25,216 nt of DNA from contig CAYSLC010000062.1 in NCBI GenBank assembly GCA_964431545.1, positions 1-25,216 of the forward strand, given 5' to 3'. Below the pieces are notes generated by a model. The model did no database searches and was not told the DNA's origin. It saw only the letters and a list, made by a program, of their open reading frames with translations. Below are positions 7,557-13,864 of this stretch, one piece after another. Position 1 is the first letter of the stretch. The number at the start of each line of letters is the position of its first letter. The translations under genes were made by a program, and so were the position numbers. The stretch comes from CAYSLC01 sp964431545 (GTDB taxonomy: Bacteria > Desulfobacterota > Desulfobacteria > Desulfobacterales > JAABSP01).

Positions 7557-8653
7557 CCGGACGACGTTTCGCGGCCGCTCCCTGGCTCCTGATACTGCTT
7601 TTCGCCCTCCCTCCGATCGCCCCCGAACCGGCTCGGGGATGGGAGGTCGAGTGGAGTGTCTGCTCCGTTTTTCCCAAGGGGAGCTTCTCATCCGACCTAT
7701 TGAGGGGATTCGCCGAAGAGATCATGCTGAGAAGCAATGAAGGGTTCCATGTCAATCTGTACACCGGCGGCGGCGCTCGGTTTCCGGAGTCGGAACTCCT
7801 GAAGACCGTTGGGCGGGGGGTGTACGCCATGGGTCAGGGCTGTGGTGTCATCTACGGCCAGGAGGAGCCGATCCTGGAATTTCAATTGGGCCCCCCGTTC
7901 GCCTACAGCGGTACCCTGGAAGAGGTCGGCCGATTGATCGAAGAGGCCGATCTCCCCCGGCGATGGCGGGAAGCCTATGCCAGACACGGGTGCCGACTGC
8001 TCGGGACCTACACCTATGGTCCGTATCCGGTGATCATGACCGGCTCTCGGCCCCTCCGCAGGGCCGAGGACTTCCAGGGCCTTCGGATTCGGGCCATCGG
8101 ACCGGTCTACGATCTCCTGGAGGCGATGGGGGCCGAACCCCGGAAAACCCGATCCACGAGACTCATTCCCTTCCGGAGTTCCCCCTCCCGGGGGACCGGA
8201 ACCACCTATTCCGTGGACGCCGTACGGGGACTCCGGGTGTCGCGTATGATGAAGTTCTATAATCTTCCCCACTGGAACGACTGGCATTTCGGAGATCTGT
8301 TCGTCAACGCCGAGGCGTACGACAAATTGAAGGAGGAGTATCGGCGGTACGTCCGCGAGGCCGCCGAACATTACTTTCGACGGGTCGAGGAGAGCTATAT
8401 CCGGGAGGCGCGGATCGTTCTGGAACACGCATCGAGCCTGGGCTATGAGGTCATCACCATGCCGGAGCCGGAGGTGGAGAAGGTCCGGCGCACGGCCGTC
8501 GAGGAGATCTGGCCCCGATACGCGGCCAAATGCGGGGAGTGCGCCGAGGTCATGGCGGTGATTCGACGGTACCACGGCATGGAAGAGGAACCGGCGACCG
8601 TCGGGGCCTTTCCGACCCCGCCGGCCCGTCCGGGGGCGGCGGCTATCCGGTGA
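7553..8653 (+). CDS. Second TRAP solute-binding protein, paralogue with disturbed core
   Basis: A 366-residue DctP-type periplasmic protein, clearly paralogous to the one at 4470-5483 (shared RLLGxYTYGPYP, DFQGLRIRAI, TTYSVDAVRG, HWNDWHFGDLFVN and a C-terminal KCGEC...HGMEE). The GTG start overlaps the upstream stop and is preceded by GAGGAAG. A signal peptide spans about residues 1-28 and the protein lacks a membrane anchor. The conserved arginine is kept in LRIRAI (near residue 182). Residues about 193-215 are unlike the family: where the first paralogue has VPGGEIATALKFGTFDAA, this one has a basic, proline-rich run including STRLIPFRSSPSRG, after which homology resumes. This may come from small compensating indels, so binding activity is doubtful. 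It also has a 17-residue Pro/Ala-rich C-terminal extension. The end overlaps the convergent ferredoxin gene by 11 bases. Confidence 0.85.
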   Translation: MTGRRFAAAPWLLILLFALPPIAPEPARGWEVEWSVCSVFPKGSFSSDLLRGFAEEIMLRSNEGFHVNLYTGGGARFPESELLKTVGRGVYAMGQGCGVIYGQEEPILEFQLGPPFAYSGTLEEVGRLIEEADLPRRWREAYARHGCRLLGTYTYGPYPVIMTGSRPLRRAEDFQGLRIRAIGPVYDLLEAMGAEPRKTRSTRLIPFRSSPSRGTGTTYSVDAVRGLRVSRMMKFYNLPHWNDWHFGDLFVNAEAYDKLKEEYRRYVREAAEHYFRRVEESYIREARIVLEHASSLGYEVITMPEPEVEKVRRTAVEEIWPRYAAKCGECAEVMAVIRRYHGMEEEPATVGAFPTPPARPGAAAIR

Positions 8654-8954
8654 TCAGATAGGACTCGGCAACGCCCCCGTCCTCCATGGCATCGAGGATC
8701 TCGTCGATGGCCTCCTCCCCGTCCACCCCGCCGTACCAGAGGTTCTCCGGGTAGACGACCATCACCGGACCGTAATCGCACGCCTTGAGGCACCCCGAAC
8801 TGGAGATCACCACGTCCGAGAGCCCGCGGTCGGCGATCTCGTTCTCCAGGTAGGGGAGGTAATCCACCGCCCCCTTCCTGTGGCAGATTCCCTTGGAATC
8901 CCCCCCCGCGCGGAAGCTGCAGCAGACAAAGATATGGTGTTTCGGCTTTTCCAT
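8643..8954 (-). CDS. Thioredoxin-like [2Fe-2S] ferredoxin
   Basis: A 103-residue cytoplasmic electron carrier of the thioredoxin-fold [2Fe-2S] type, the family that includes clostridial 2Fe-2S ferredoxin and NuoE-like domains. Ligand candidates are Cys11 or Cys12 in HIFVCCSFR, Cys24 in KGICHRKG, and the Cys55-x3-Cys59 pair in SSSGCLKACDYGP, followed by the typical PVMVVYPENLWYGGV strand. An AAAGGAA ribosome site lies about ten bases before the ATG. It is the last gene of the nifE-nifN-nifB group, 83 bases after the nifB stop on the same strand, and similar ferredoxins accompany nif genes in other diazotrophs. A role in electron supply to nitrogenase or to cofactor assembly is inferred from position. 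Confidence 0.88.
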   Translation of the reverse strand: MEKPKHHIFVCCSFRAGGDSKGICHRKGAVDYLPYLENEIADRGLSDVVISSSGCLKACDYGPVMVVYPENLWYGGVDGEEAIDEILDAMEDGGVAESYLITG

Positions 8955-9002
8955 CTGTTTTTTGTTCCTTTCGTTTCCCGATCATCGATCCAAAGGTTCC
9001 CA

Positions 9003-9036
9003 CCGCCGGCCGGCGGGCCCGGAAGCCCCCGCCGGC
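9003..9036 (-). repeat. Stem-loop directly after nifB
   Basis: GCCGGCGGG at 9009-9017 pairs with CCCGCCGGC at 9028-9036 around a ten-base loop, one base beyond the nifB stop codon. The first arm also lies in a perfect 14-base palindrome, CCGCCGGCCGGCGG at 9003-9016. There is no U-run after it on the minus strand, so it is more likely a processing, stability or attenuation structure between nifB and the ferredoxin gene than a full terminator. Confidence 0.5.
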
Positions 9037-9037
9037 G

Positions 9038-10309
9038 TCACCCGCAGCCCATCGCCGAACCGGAACAACCGTCGCCGCAGGCCCGTCTTCTCACCGTCAT
9101 GTGGCCGAGGCCCTCGCCCTGGAACACCGCCCGCACCGCCTCCTCGATCACCCCCTCCACCTCCATGATCCGGAGGCCGTCACGGCTCAGCACCTGCCTG
9201 GGGTTCTTCCCGATGCCGCTGACCAGCAGGGTGCCGCAGTCGCCCAGCATCCGGCCCAGGGACTCCCACCGGACGTCCCCGCCGCCGGGCGCCGGGGTCC
9301 GCCGTCGATCCACCAGGGTGATCCCGTCGCCGTCCCGGCCGTAAATGAGAAGGTCATCGGCCTCCCCCAGGTGCTGGTTCACCAGAACCCCCTCCATGCT
9401 GGCCACGGCCACATGGGGCCGGCCCGGCGTCGCGGCGGCCGGTTCCGGGGGGCCGGTCACCGCCTCGCAGGCCCGGAGGGTTTCCACGAGGGAAGGATCC
9501 GGGGGTTGCCCCAGAAGGCCGACGGCATCGGCCCGGCATCGGGTGCAGTGGTGCATCTGGGGGATGAACTTTGCGGCCTCCCGCCGGACCCGCGCCACCA
9601 GCTCCGGGGAGGGCTCCTCGATGTGGCTGAAGGCGGCCCCCTTGTTGGGGTAGTAGGCCACGCAGTTGAGGATATCCACCCCCAGCTCCGCCATCCGTTC
9701 GGCCACGGCCGGGATATGGCCGTCGTTGACCCCCGGAATGATGATGGTGTTCACCTTGACCGTGACCCCCAGGGATTTGAGGGTGGAAATGGCCGCCTGC
9801 TGGCGCTCCATGAGGATGGAGACCCCCTCCTCGGCCCGGAGGACCCGCCTGTCCGGACGAACCCAGGCGTAGATCTTCTCCCCGATCTCCGGATCGACGG
9901 CGTTGACCGTCACCGTCAGGTGGCTCACCCGCAGGCCGGCGAGGGTCCGGGCGTGCTCGGCCAGGTTGAGCCCGTTGGAGGCGACGCACAGAAGCATCTC
10001 CGGGTACCGCTCCCGGACCAGGGCCAGGGTCTGGAGGGTCTCTGCGGGGTTGGCGAAGGGGTCGCCGGGGCCGGCGATGCCCACCACGCTGATGTTGCCG
10101 TTTCTCTTCAGGGCCGCTTCCAGAAAGGCCATGGCCCCGTGGGGGGAGAGGATCCCGCTGGTGACCCCGGGCCGGCTTTCGTTGACGCAGTCGAACTTCC
10201 GGTTGCAAAACCTGCATTGAATGTTGCACCGGGGGGCCACCGGCAGGTGGATCCGCCCGAAGCGGTGTCGCGCCTTGTCGTTGAAGCATGGGTGGTTGTC
10301 GATATTCAT
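9038..10309 (-). CDS. nifB: Nitrogenase cofactor biosynthesis protein NifB, with NifX-like domain
   Basis: Radical-SAM enzyme that fuses two [4Fe-4S] units with carbide insertion to make NifB-co, the core of FeMo-cofactor. In 423 residues, HPCF near the start (Cys8) is followed by the radical-SAM motif CNIQCRFC (Cys28, Cys32, Cys35) and CNRKFDC, then VGIAGPGDPFANP (76-88), CVASNGLNL and NTIIIPGVND (188-197). The pair Cys255 and Cys258 in HHCTRCRADAVG are conserved cluster ligands of NifB. Residues about 298-395 form a NifX/NafY-like cofactor-binding domain, as in many bacterial NifB proteins. The extreme C-terminus is a Gly/Ser-rich tail with Cys411, Cys415 and Cys422. The ATG is preceded by an A-rich AAGGG site. 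It lies 120 bases after nifN and should share its transcript. Identification is secure. Confidence 0.97.
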   Translation of the reverse strand: MNIDNHPCFNDKARHRFGRIHLPVAPRCNIQCRFCNRKFDCVNESRPGVTSGILSPHGAMAFLEAALKRNGNISVVGIAGPGDPFANPAETLQTLALVRERYPEMLLCVASNGLNLAEHARTLAGLRVSHLTVTVNAVDPEIGEKIYAWVRPDRRVLRAEEGVSILMERQQAAISTLKSLGVTVKVNTIIIPGVNDGHIPAVAERMAELGVDILNCVAYYPNKGAAFSHIEEPSPELVARVRREAAKFIPQMHHCTRCRADAVGLLGQPPDPSLVETLRACEAVTGPPEPAAATPGRPHVAVASMEGVLVNQHLGEADDLLIYGRDGDGITLVDRRRTPAPGGGDVRWESLGRMLGDCGTLLVSGIGKNPRQVLSRDGLRIMEVEGVIEEAVRAVFQGEGLGHMTVRRRACGDGCSGSAMGCG

Positions 10310-10344
10310 GTGTCGCCCTTTTTTTCTTCGACATCGCTCCCTCC

Positions 10345-10398
10345 CCCCGGGTCCCCGGCGGACAGCCGGTGGAGGGCCCAGGGCCGCGGGACCCGGGG
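10345..10398 (-). repeat. Inverted repeat between nifN and nifB
   Basis: CCCCGGGTCCC at 10345-10355 and GGGACCCGGGG at 10388-10398 are perfect 11-base complements around a 32-base loop, which itself holds a CCGGC/GCCGG hairpin (10355-10359 and 10365-10369). The structure lies in the leader between the nifN stop and the nifB start. No U-run follows it on the minus strand, so it does not look like a complete terminator; it may affect nifB mRNA stability or level. Confidence 0.5.
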
Positions 10399-10429
10399 AG
10401 ACGGATGCGATGAATCTTTTTTTCGATGG

Positions 10430-11797
10430 TTACATGTAGGCGTAGCCGATGGGCGAGGATTCCTGGCGCCGCCGGATCAAGGTGTTGGCCACCGTATCGA
10501 AGAGAACCTGGGCCCCCCGGTATCCCACGTGGAGGATCCTCGCCCCGCCCACCCGGTCGTGGATGGGAAAACCGATCCGGACCATGGGGACGTCGAGCTT
10601 CCGGGCCACCGAGTACCCTTTGCTCGACCCGATGAGGAGATCGGGGGAGAGGTGCCTCGCCAGGCTCTCCAGGCCGAGGAAGTCGATGTCCTCCCGGACC
10701 TCGATCCCCTTTTCGGCCATGTCCGGGATCACCTGGGCCAGGCAGGCCGAAAGAAGGCCGCTTCGCCCGCCGGTGGCGCAGAGCACCGGGATCACCCCGA
10801 TCTCGTCGAGGAAGGCGGCCATGCCGACCACCAGATCCTCCTCCCCGTAGACCACCGCCCGTTTCTCCATGAGGTACTTGTGGCCGTCTGCGTAGGCGTC
10901 CACCAGCCGGCCCCGCTCCTCCCTGTACTTCAGGGGGACCGGGCGGCCGGTGCGTTCGGCCAGGGCGTCCATGAAGCGGTCGGTCTCGCCGATCCCCACG
11001 GGCAGCCCCACGGAGCGGCAGGGGACCCCGTTGCGCTCCTCCAGCAGCTTGCCGGCGCTCTTCCGGCCGGCCAGAATCCGGCCCAGTTCCAGGCTCCCCC
11101 GGGCGAACCCCATGCGGCGGATCTCCGACACCGGGGTGCCCCCCTCGGGGATCCGCCGGTACTCCCGCCAGAGAGGGCCGTCCAGGGTCCGGGAGTAGTC
11201 GGGCAGCAGGGTCGCCGGGACCCCGAAGTCCGACATGATCTCCCGCAGATGGCGGAGATCGGCCGGGGAGAGCATGCCGGGGAACAGATTGATGGAGTCC
11301 CCCTCCCCACGCCCCTCGCCGGCGAGCTGGGAGACGACCGCCAGCACCGCGCCGTGGAACCCCTCCATGTGGGTCCCCTGGTAGCTGGGGGTGGAGACAT
11401 GGGCGATGGGGGGCAGCTCCTGACCGGCGTGGCTCTCCCGGAACTCCCGGATGAAGAGATCCACGTTGTCCCCGATGGTTTCGCTCAGGCAGGTGGTGGC
11501 CACGCCGATGAAGGCGGGATCGTACTGGGTCCGGATGTTCGAAAGCGCCACTTTCAGGTTGACACCGCCGCCGAAGATGGCGGTCTGTTCGGCGAAGTTG
11601 GAGCAGGCGATGTCCACCGGCTCCTTGAAGTGGCTGATGAGATACCGCCGGATATAGGTGGAGCATCCCTGGGAGCCGTGGAGGAGGGGGACCCCGTCCC
11701 GGATCCCTTTGAAGACCAGGGCCGCCCCCAGGGGCGCGCAGAGCTTGCAGGCGTTCCGGGTCGCCGTATATTCGGGTTCGGTCCGGGCGACGATCAT
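10430..11797 (-). CDS. nifN: Nitrogenase FeMo-cofactor scaffold subunit NifN
   Basis: Beta-like subunit of the NifEN scaffold on which NifB-co matures to FeMo-cofactor, 455 residues, homologous to NifK. Motifs in order: ACKLCAPLGA (Cys17, Cys20), LLHGSQGCSTYIRR (Cys45), FAEQTAIFGGGVNL (68-81), TTCLSETIGD (Cys103) and STPSYQGTHMEGF. These distinguish it from NifK, whose gene is at 18809-20185. The start overlaps the nifE stop as ATGA (11794-11797), so the two are translationally coupled and made in equal amounts. The next gene downstream is nifB. Confidence 0.96.
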   Translation of the reverse strand: MIVARTEPEYTATRNACKLCAPLGAALVFKGIRDGVPLLHGSQGCSTYIRRYLISHFKEPVDIACSNFAEQTAIFGGGVNLKVALSNIRTQYDPAFIGVATTCLSETIGDNVDLFIREFRESHAGQELPPIAHVSTPSYQGTHMEGFHGAVLAVVSQLAGEGRGEGDSINLFPGMLSPADLRHLREIMSDFGVPATLLPDYSRTLDGPLWREYRRIPEGGTPVSEIRRMGFARGSLELGRILAGRKSAGKLLEERNGVPCRSVGLPVGIGETDRFMDALAERTGRPVPLKYREERGRLVDAYADGHKYLMEKRAVVYGEEDLVVGMAAFLDEIGVIPVLCATGGRSGLLSACLAQVIPDMAEKGIEVREDIDFLGLESLARHLSPDLLIGSSKGYSVARKLDVPMVRIGFPIHDRVGGARILHVGYRGAQVLFDTVANTLIRRRQESSPIGYAYM

Positions 11798-13164
11798 GAG
11801 GCCTCCTCCCCGACGGGCGCCCGCCTGGCCGGAGCGAACCGCCAGACGGGGCTGTTGACGGTGGCGTGGACCTCCCGGGCGAAGTTGAGCATGCCGATGT
11901 AGCCGGCCAGGGGGGTCTTCCGCTCGTGGTTGTGGTCACAGAACCCGATGCCCATCTTGTAGGCGATGGGCCGCTCCTTGACCCCGCCGATCACCAGGTC
12001 CGCCCCCTTTTCGATGATGTATTTGGACAGCTCCAGGGGATTGGCGTCGTCCAGGATCACCGTGCCGGGATCGCACATCTCCCGGAGGACCTCGTAGTCG
12101 TCCCGGTCCCCGGTCTGGGAGCCGGCCAGGACCACCCGCATCCCCAGATACCGCAGCGCCTTGATGAGGGAGAACGCCTTGAAGGCGCCCCCCACATAGA
12201 GGGCCGCCCGCTTTCCGGCAAGGGAGGTCTTCATGGCCTGGAGCCGGGGGTAGACGGCGCCGATCTCGTCCCGGACCAGGTCCCGGGTCCGGGCCAGGAT
12301 CTCCGGGTTCTCCCTGAAATGGTCCGCCACGTCGTAGAGGGCCTTGGACATGTCCTCCAGGCCGAAATAGGAGACACGGATGTACGGGATGCCGTGGACC
12401 TCTTCCATCTTCCGGGCCAGGTGGGTCATGGAGCCGGAGCACTGGACCACGTTGAGGGCGGCCCCGTGGGACCGGCCGATCTCGTCCACCCGGCCGTCGC
12501 CGGTCATCACCGAGACCACCTCCACCCCCATCCGCTTGTAATACTCCTTGATGATCCACGCCTCGCCGCCGATGTTGAACTCCCCCATGATGTTGATGGA
12601 AAAGGGGGAGATATCGGAGACATCCCTCCGGCCCACCAGGCGGAACAGGGCCTCGCAGGCCGCCTTGTAGCCGTCCTTCTTGGTCCCCTTGAACCCCTCC
12701 GAATGGACGGGCAGGACGGGGATCCCCACCTCCGCCTCGACCCCGCGGCACACCGCGGCCACGTCGTCTCCGATGATGCCCACGATGCAGGTGGAGTAGA
12801 CGAAGGCCGCCCTGGGCCGGTGGGCCTCGATCAACTGGACCAGGGCCCGGCGGAGCTTCTTCTCTCCGCCGAAGATCACGTCCTTCTCCCGCAGGTCCGT
12901 GGAGAAGCTGAGCCGGTGGAGTTCCGGGCCCGAAGAGAGGGCCCCCCGGATGTCCCACGTATATGCGGCGCATCCGATGGGGCCGTGGATCAGATGGAGC
13001 GCGTCCGCGATGGGGTAGAGGACCACCCTCGACCCGCAGAAGACACAGGCCCGCTGGCTGATGGAGCCGGCCAGGCTGTGTCGGTCGCAGGCCATGTCGA
13101 AGGGCAGGTCCCCCTTCTCGTGAATCTGGCGCTCCCTTTCTTTCAAGATCTGTATGGCTGTCAT
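11794..13164 (-). CDS. nifE: Nitrogenase FeMo-cofactor scaffold subunit NifE
   Basis: Alpha-like subunit of NifEN, 456 residues, homologous to NifD. Cys40 in SQRACVFCGS, Cys65 in HGPIGCAAYTWD and Cys126 in STCIVGIIGDD match the positions that hold the P-cluster-like [4Fe-4S] centre; further motifs are FGGEKKLRRAL (98-108), SEGFKGTKKDGY and GEFNIGGEAW. VVQCSGSMTHL carries the cysteine at the cofactor site. The start is supported by GGGAG seven bases upstream. It is the first gene of its transcript, with a sigma-54 promoter candidate about 130 bases upstream, rather than following nifK as in related clusters. The identification over NifD rests on its neighbour nifN, the motif set and the separate clear nifD. 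Confidence 0.96.
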   Translation of the reverse strand: MTAIQILKERERQIHEKGDLPFDMACDRHSLAGSISQRACVFCGSRVVLYPIADALHLIHGPIGCAAYTWDIRGALSSGPELHRLSFSTDLREKDVIFGGEKKLRRALVQLIEAHRPRAAFVYSTCIVGIIGDDVAAVCRGVEAEVGIPVLPVHSEGFKGTKKDGYKAACEALFRLVGRRDVSDISPFSINIMGEFNIGGEAWIIKEYYKRMGVEVVSVMTGDGRVDEIGRSHGAALNVVQCSGSMTHLARKMEEVHGIPYIRVSYFGLEDMSKALYDVADHFRENPEILARTRDLVRDEIGAVYPRLQAMKTSLAGKRAALYVGGAFKAFSLIKALRYLGMRVVLAGSQTGDRDDYEVLREMCDPGTVILDDANPLELSKYIIEKGADLVIGGVKERPIAYKMGIGFCDHNHERKTPLAGYIGMLNFAREVHATVNSPVWRFAPARRAPVGEEAS

Positions 13165-13290
13165 TTTCCGCTCCCGGCGGCGTCACGGTATTCGTCGTTC
13201 GGGTTGTAATCAGGGGGTCGTTTCGGGTCGACCCCAGGTTCCGGCCGCGTGTCGTTTTCGGTGTCGGGCCGCCGATGCCATGGTCTCCAT

Positions 13291-13306
13291 TGCACCCCAC
13301 ATGCCA
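13291..13306 (-). promoter_or_regulatory. Sigma-54 promoter candidate for nifENB
   Basis: On the minus strand the sequence is TGGCATGTGGGGTGCA, with GG at 13305-13304 and GC at 13293-13292, exactly ten bases between. The consensus is TGGCACG-N4-TTGCA/T. Transcription would begin near 13280 and leave a leader of about 115 bases before nifE. An ATGCCATGG repeat (13275-13283 and 13301-13309) overlaps it. Confidence 0.65.
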
Positions 13307-13458
13307 TGGGGGCCGGACACCGGGGGGCGGAGTTGACATCCAACCGAATTTGTTTATCATTTTACCGACGGAAGCGGAAACGGCGTCGGCCCCGGCTTCA
13401 TGCAAAACTGTATTCAGAAGTAATTTTATAACAATTTAGAAATTTCTTACTACCTATA

Positions 13459-13523
13459 TTTCAATAATGTACTTTTATGGTTTTTCAATACTGTACCGGC
13501 CGATTTTATGGTTCCCCAATACT
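13459..13523. repeat. Short direct repeats in the nifE/kinase regulatory region
   Basis: Two repeat types interleave. TTTCAATAATGTAC (13459-13472) and TTTCAATACTGTAC (13483-13496) differ at one base and are 24 bases apart. TTTTATGGTTTTTCAATACT (13473-13492) and TTTTATGGTTCCCCAATACT (13504-13523) differ at three bases and are 31 bases apart; a weaker third copy ends near 13545. They lie about 110-170 bases upstream of the rightward sigma-54 element and 150-220 upstream of the leftward one, a usual range for enhancer-binding sites. Confidence 0.5.
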
Positions 13524-13630
13524 CGTTGTGGGATTTTTGCATACTCCCAAGGCCCTGCAAAAAATGGCGGTTTTCTTCATATCCCTGTTTTTATTGGTTT
13601 TCATAGGATACAGATAAATTTTTTCCAACA

Positions 13631-13646
13631 TGGCACATTGAATGCA
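13631..13646 (+). promoter_or_regulatory. Sigma-54 promoter candidate for the kinase/regulator genes
   Basis: TGGCACATTGAATGCA has the GG and GC elements separated by exactly ten bases and matches the -24 block TGGCAC completely. Transcription would begin near 13657, giving a leader of roughly 200 bases before the kinase start. This would make the two-component genes themselves sigma-54 dependent. Confidence 0.7.
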
Positions 13647-13864
13647 TCTATCCAAAATCAAACTCGACTTTGGTCATGTCTATACCTTCAAATGGCTAAA
13701 AAACGTATCGGCCTTATCAGTATTATTTCCCCCATAAAATACTTCCCCCCACTTTTTTTTCGTAGTACATCCAATTGCTAAGCCCCATAATCTGCCAAAG
13801 TCGAGTTTCACCTTTCCCGGGGTAGACGCCCTCTGTTTTCTTTCCACCCCCCCTCCGGACGATA

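Larger units (their letters stand above)
13165..13864. promoter_or_regulatory. A+T-rich divergent regulatory region between nifE and kinase gene
   Basis: This 700-base stretch carries no convincing gene. The part from about 13340 to 13760 is far richer in A+T than the surrounding coding DNA. It holds one sigma-54 promoter candidate firing left into nifENB, one firing right into the kinase/regulator genes, and several short direct repeats between them. A 104-residue open frame at 13467-13781 has no recognisable features and overlaps the promoter candidate, so it was not called. No TGT-N10-ACA NifA site was found; TGT-N10-ACC at 13351-13366 is the nearest. Confidence 0.6.

Noticed and set aside
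9101..11902. Very long plus-strand open frame (933 codons), and a similar 861-codon minus frame at 9354-11939
   Set aside because: They lie over nifB, nifN and nifE, are full of Arg, Gly, Pro and His repeats, and show no domain. They are shadows caused by high G+C at third codon positions.
13351..13366. NifA-type enhancer TGT-N10-ACA
   Set aside because: Only TGT-N10-ACC is present; the last base does not match, and no second copy supports it.
13459..13545. CRISPR array
   Set aside because: Repeat units are short, imperfect and overlapping, with no unique spacers of even length and no cas genes in the window.
13467..13781. 104-codon plus-strand ORF in the A+T-rich spacer
   Set aside because: No ribosome site or domain, and it overlaps the repeats and the sigma-54 promoter candidate.
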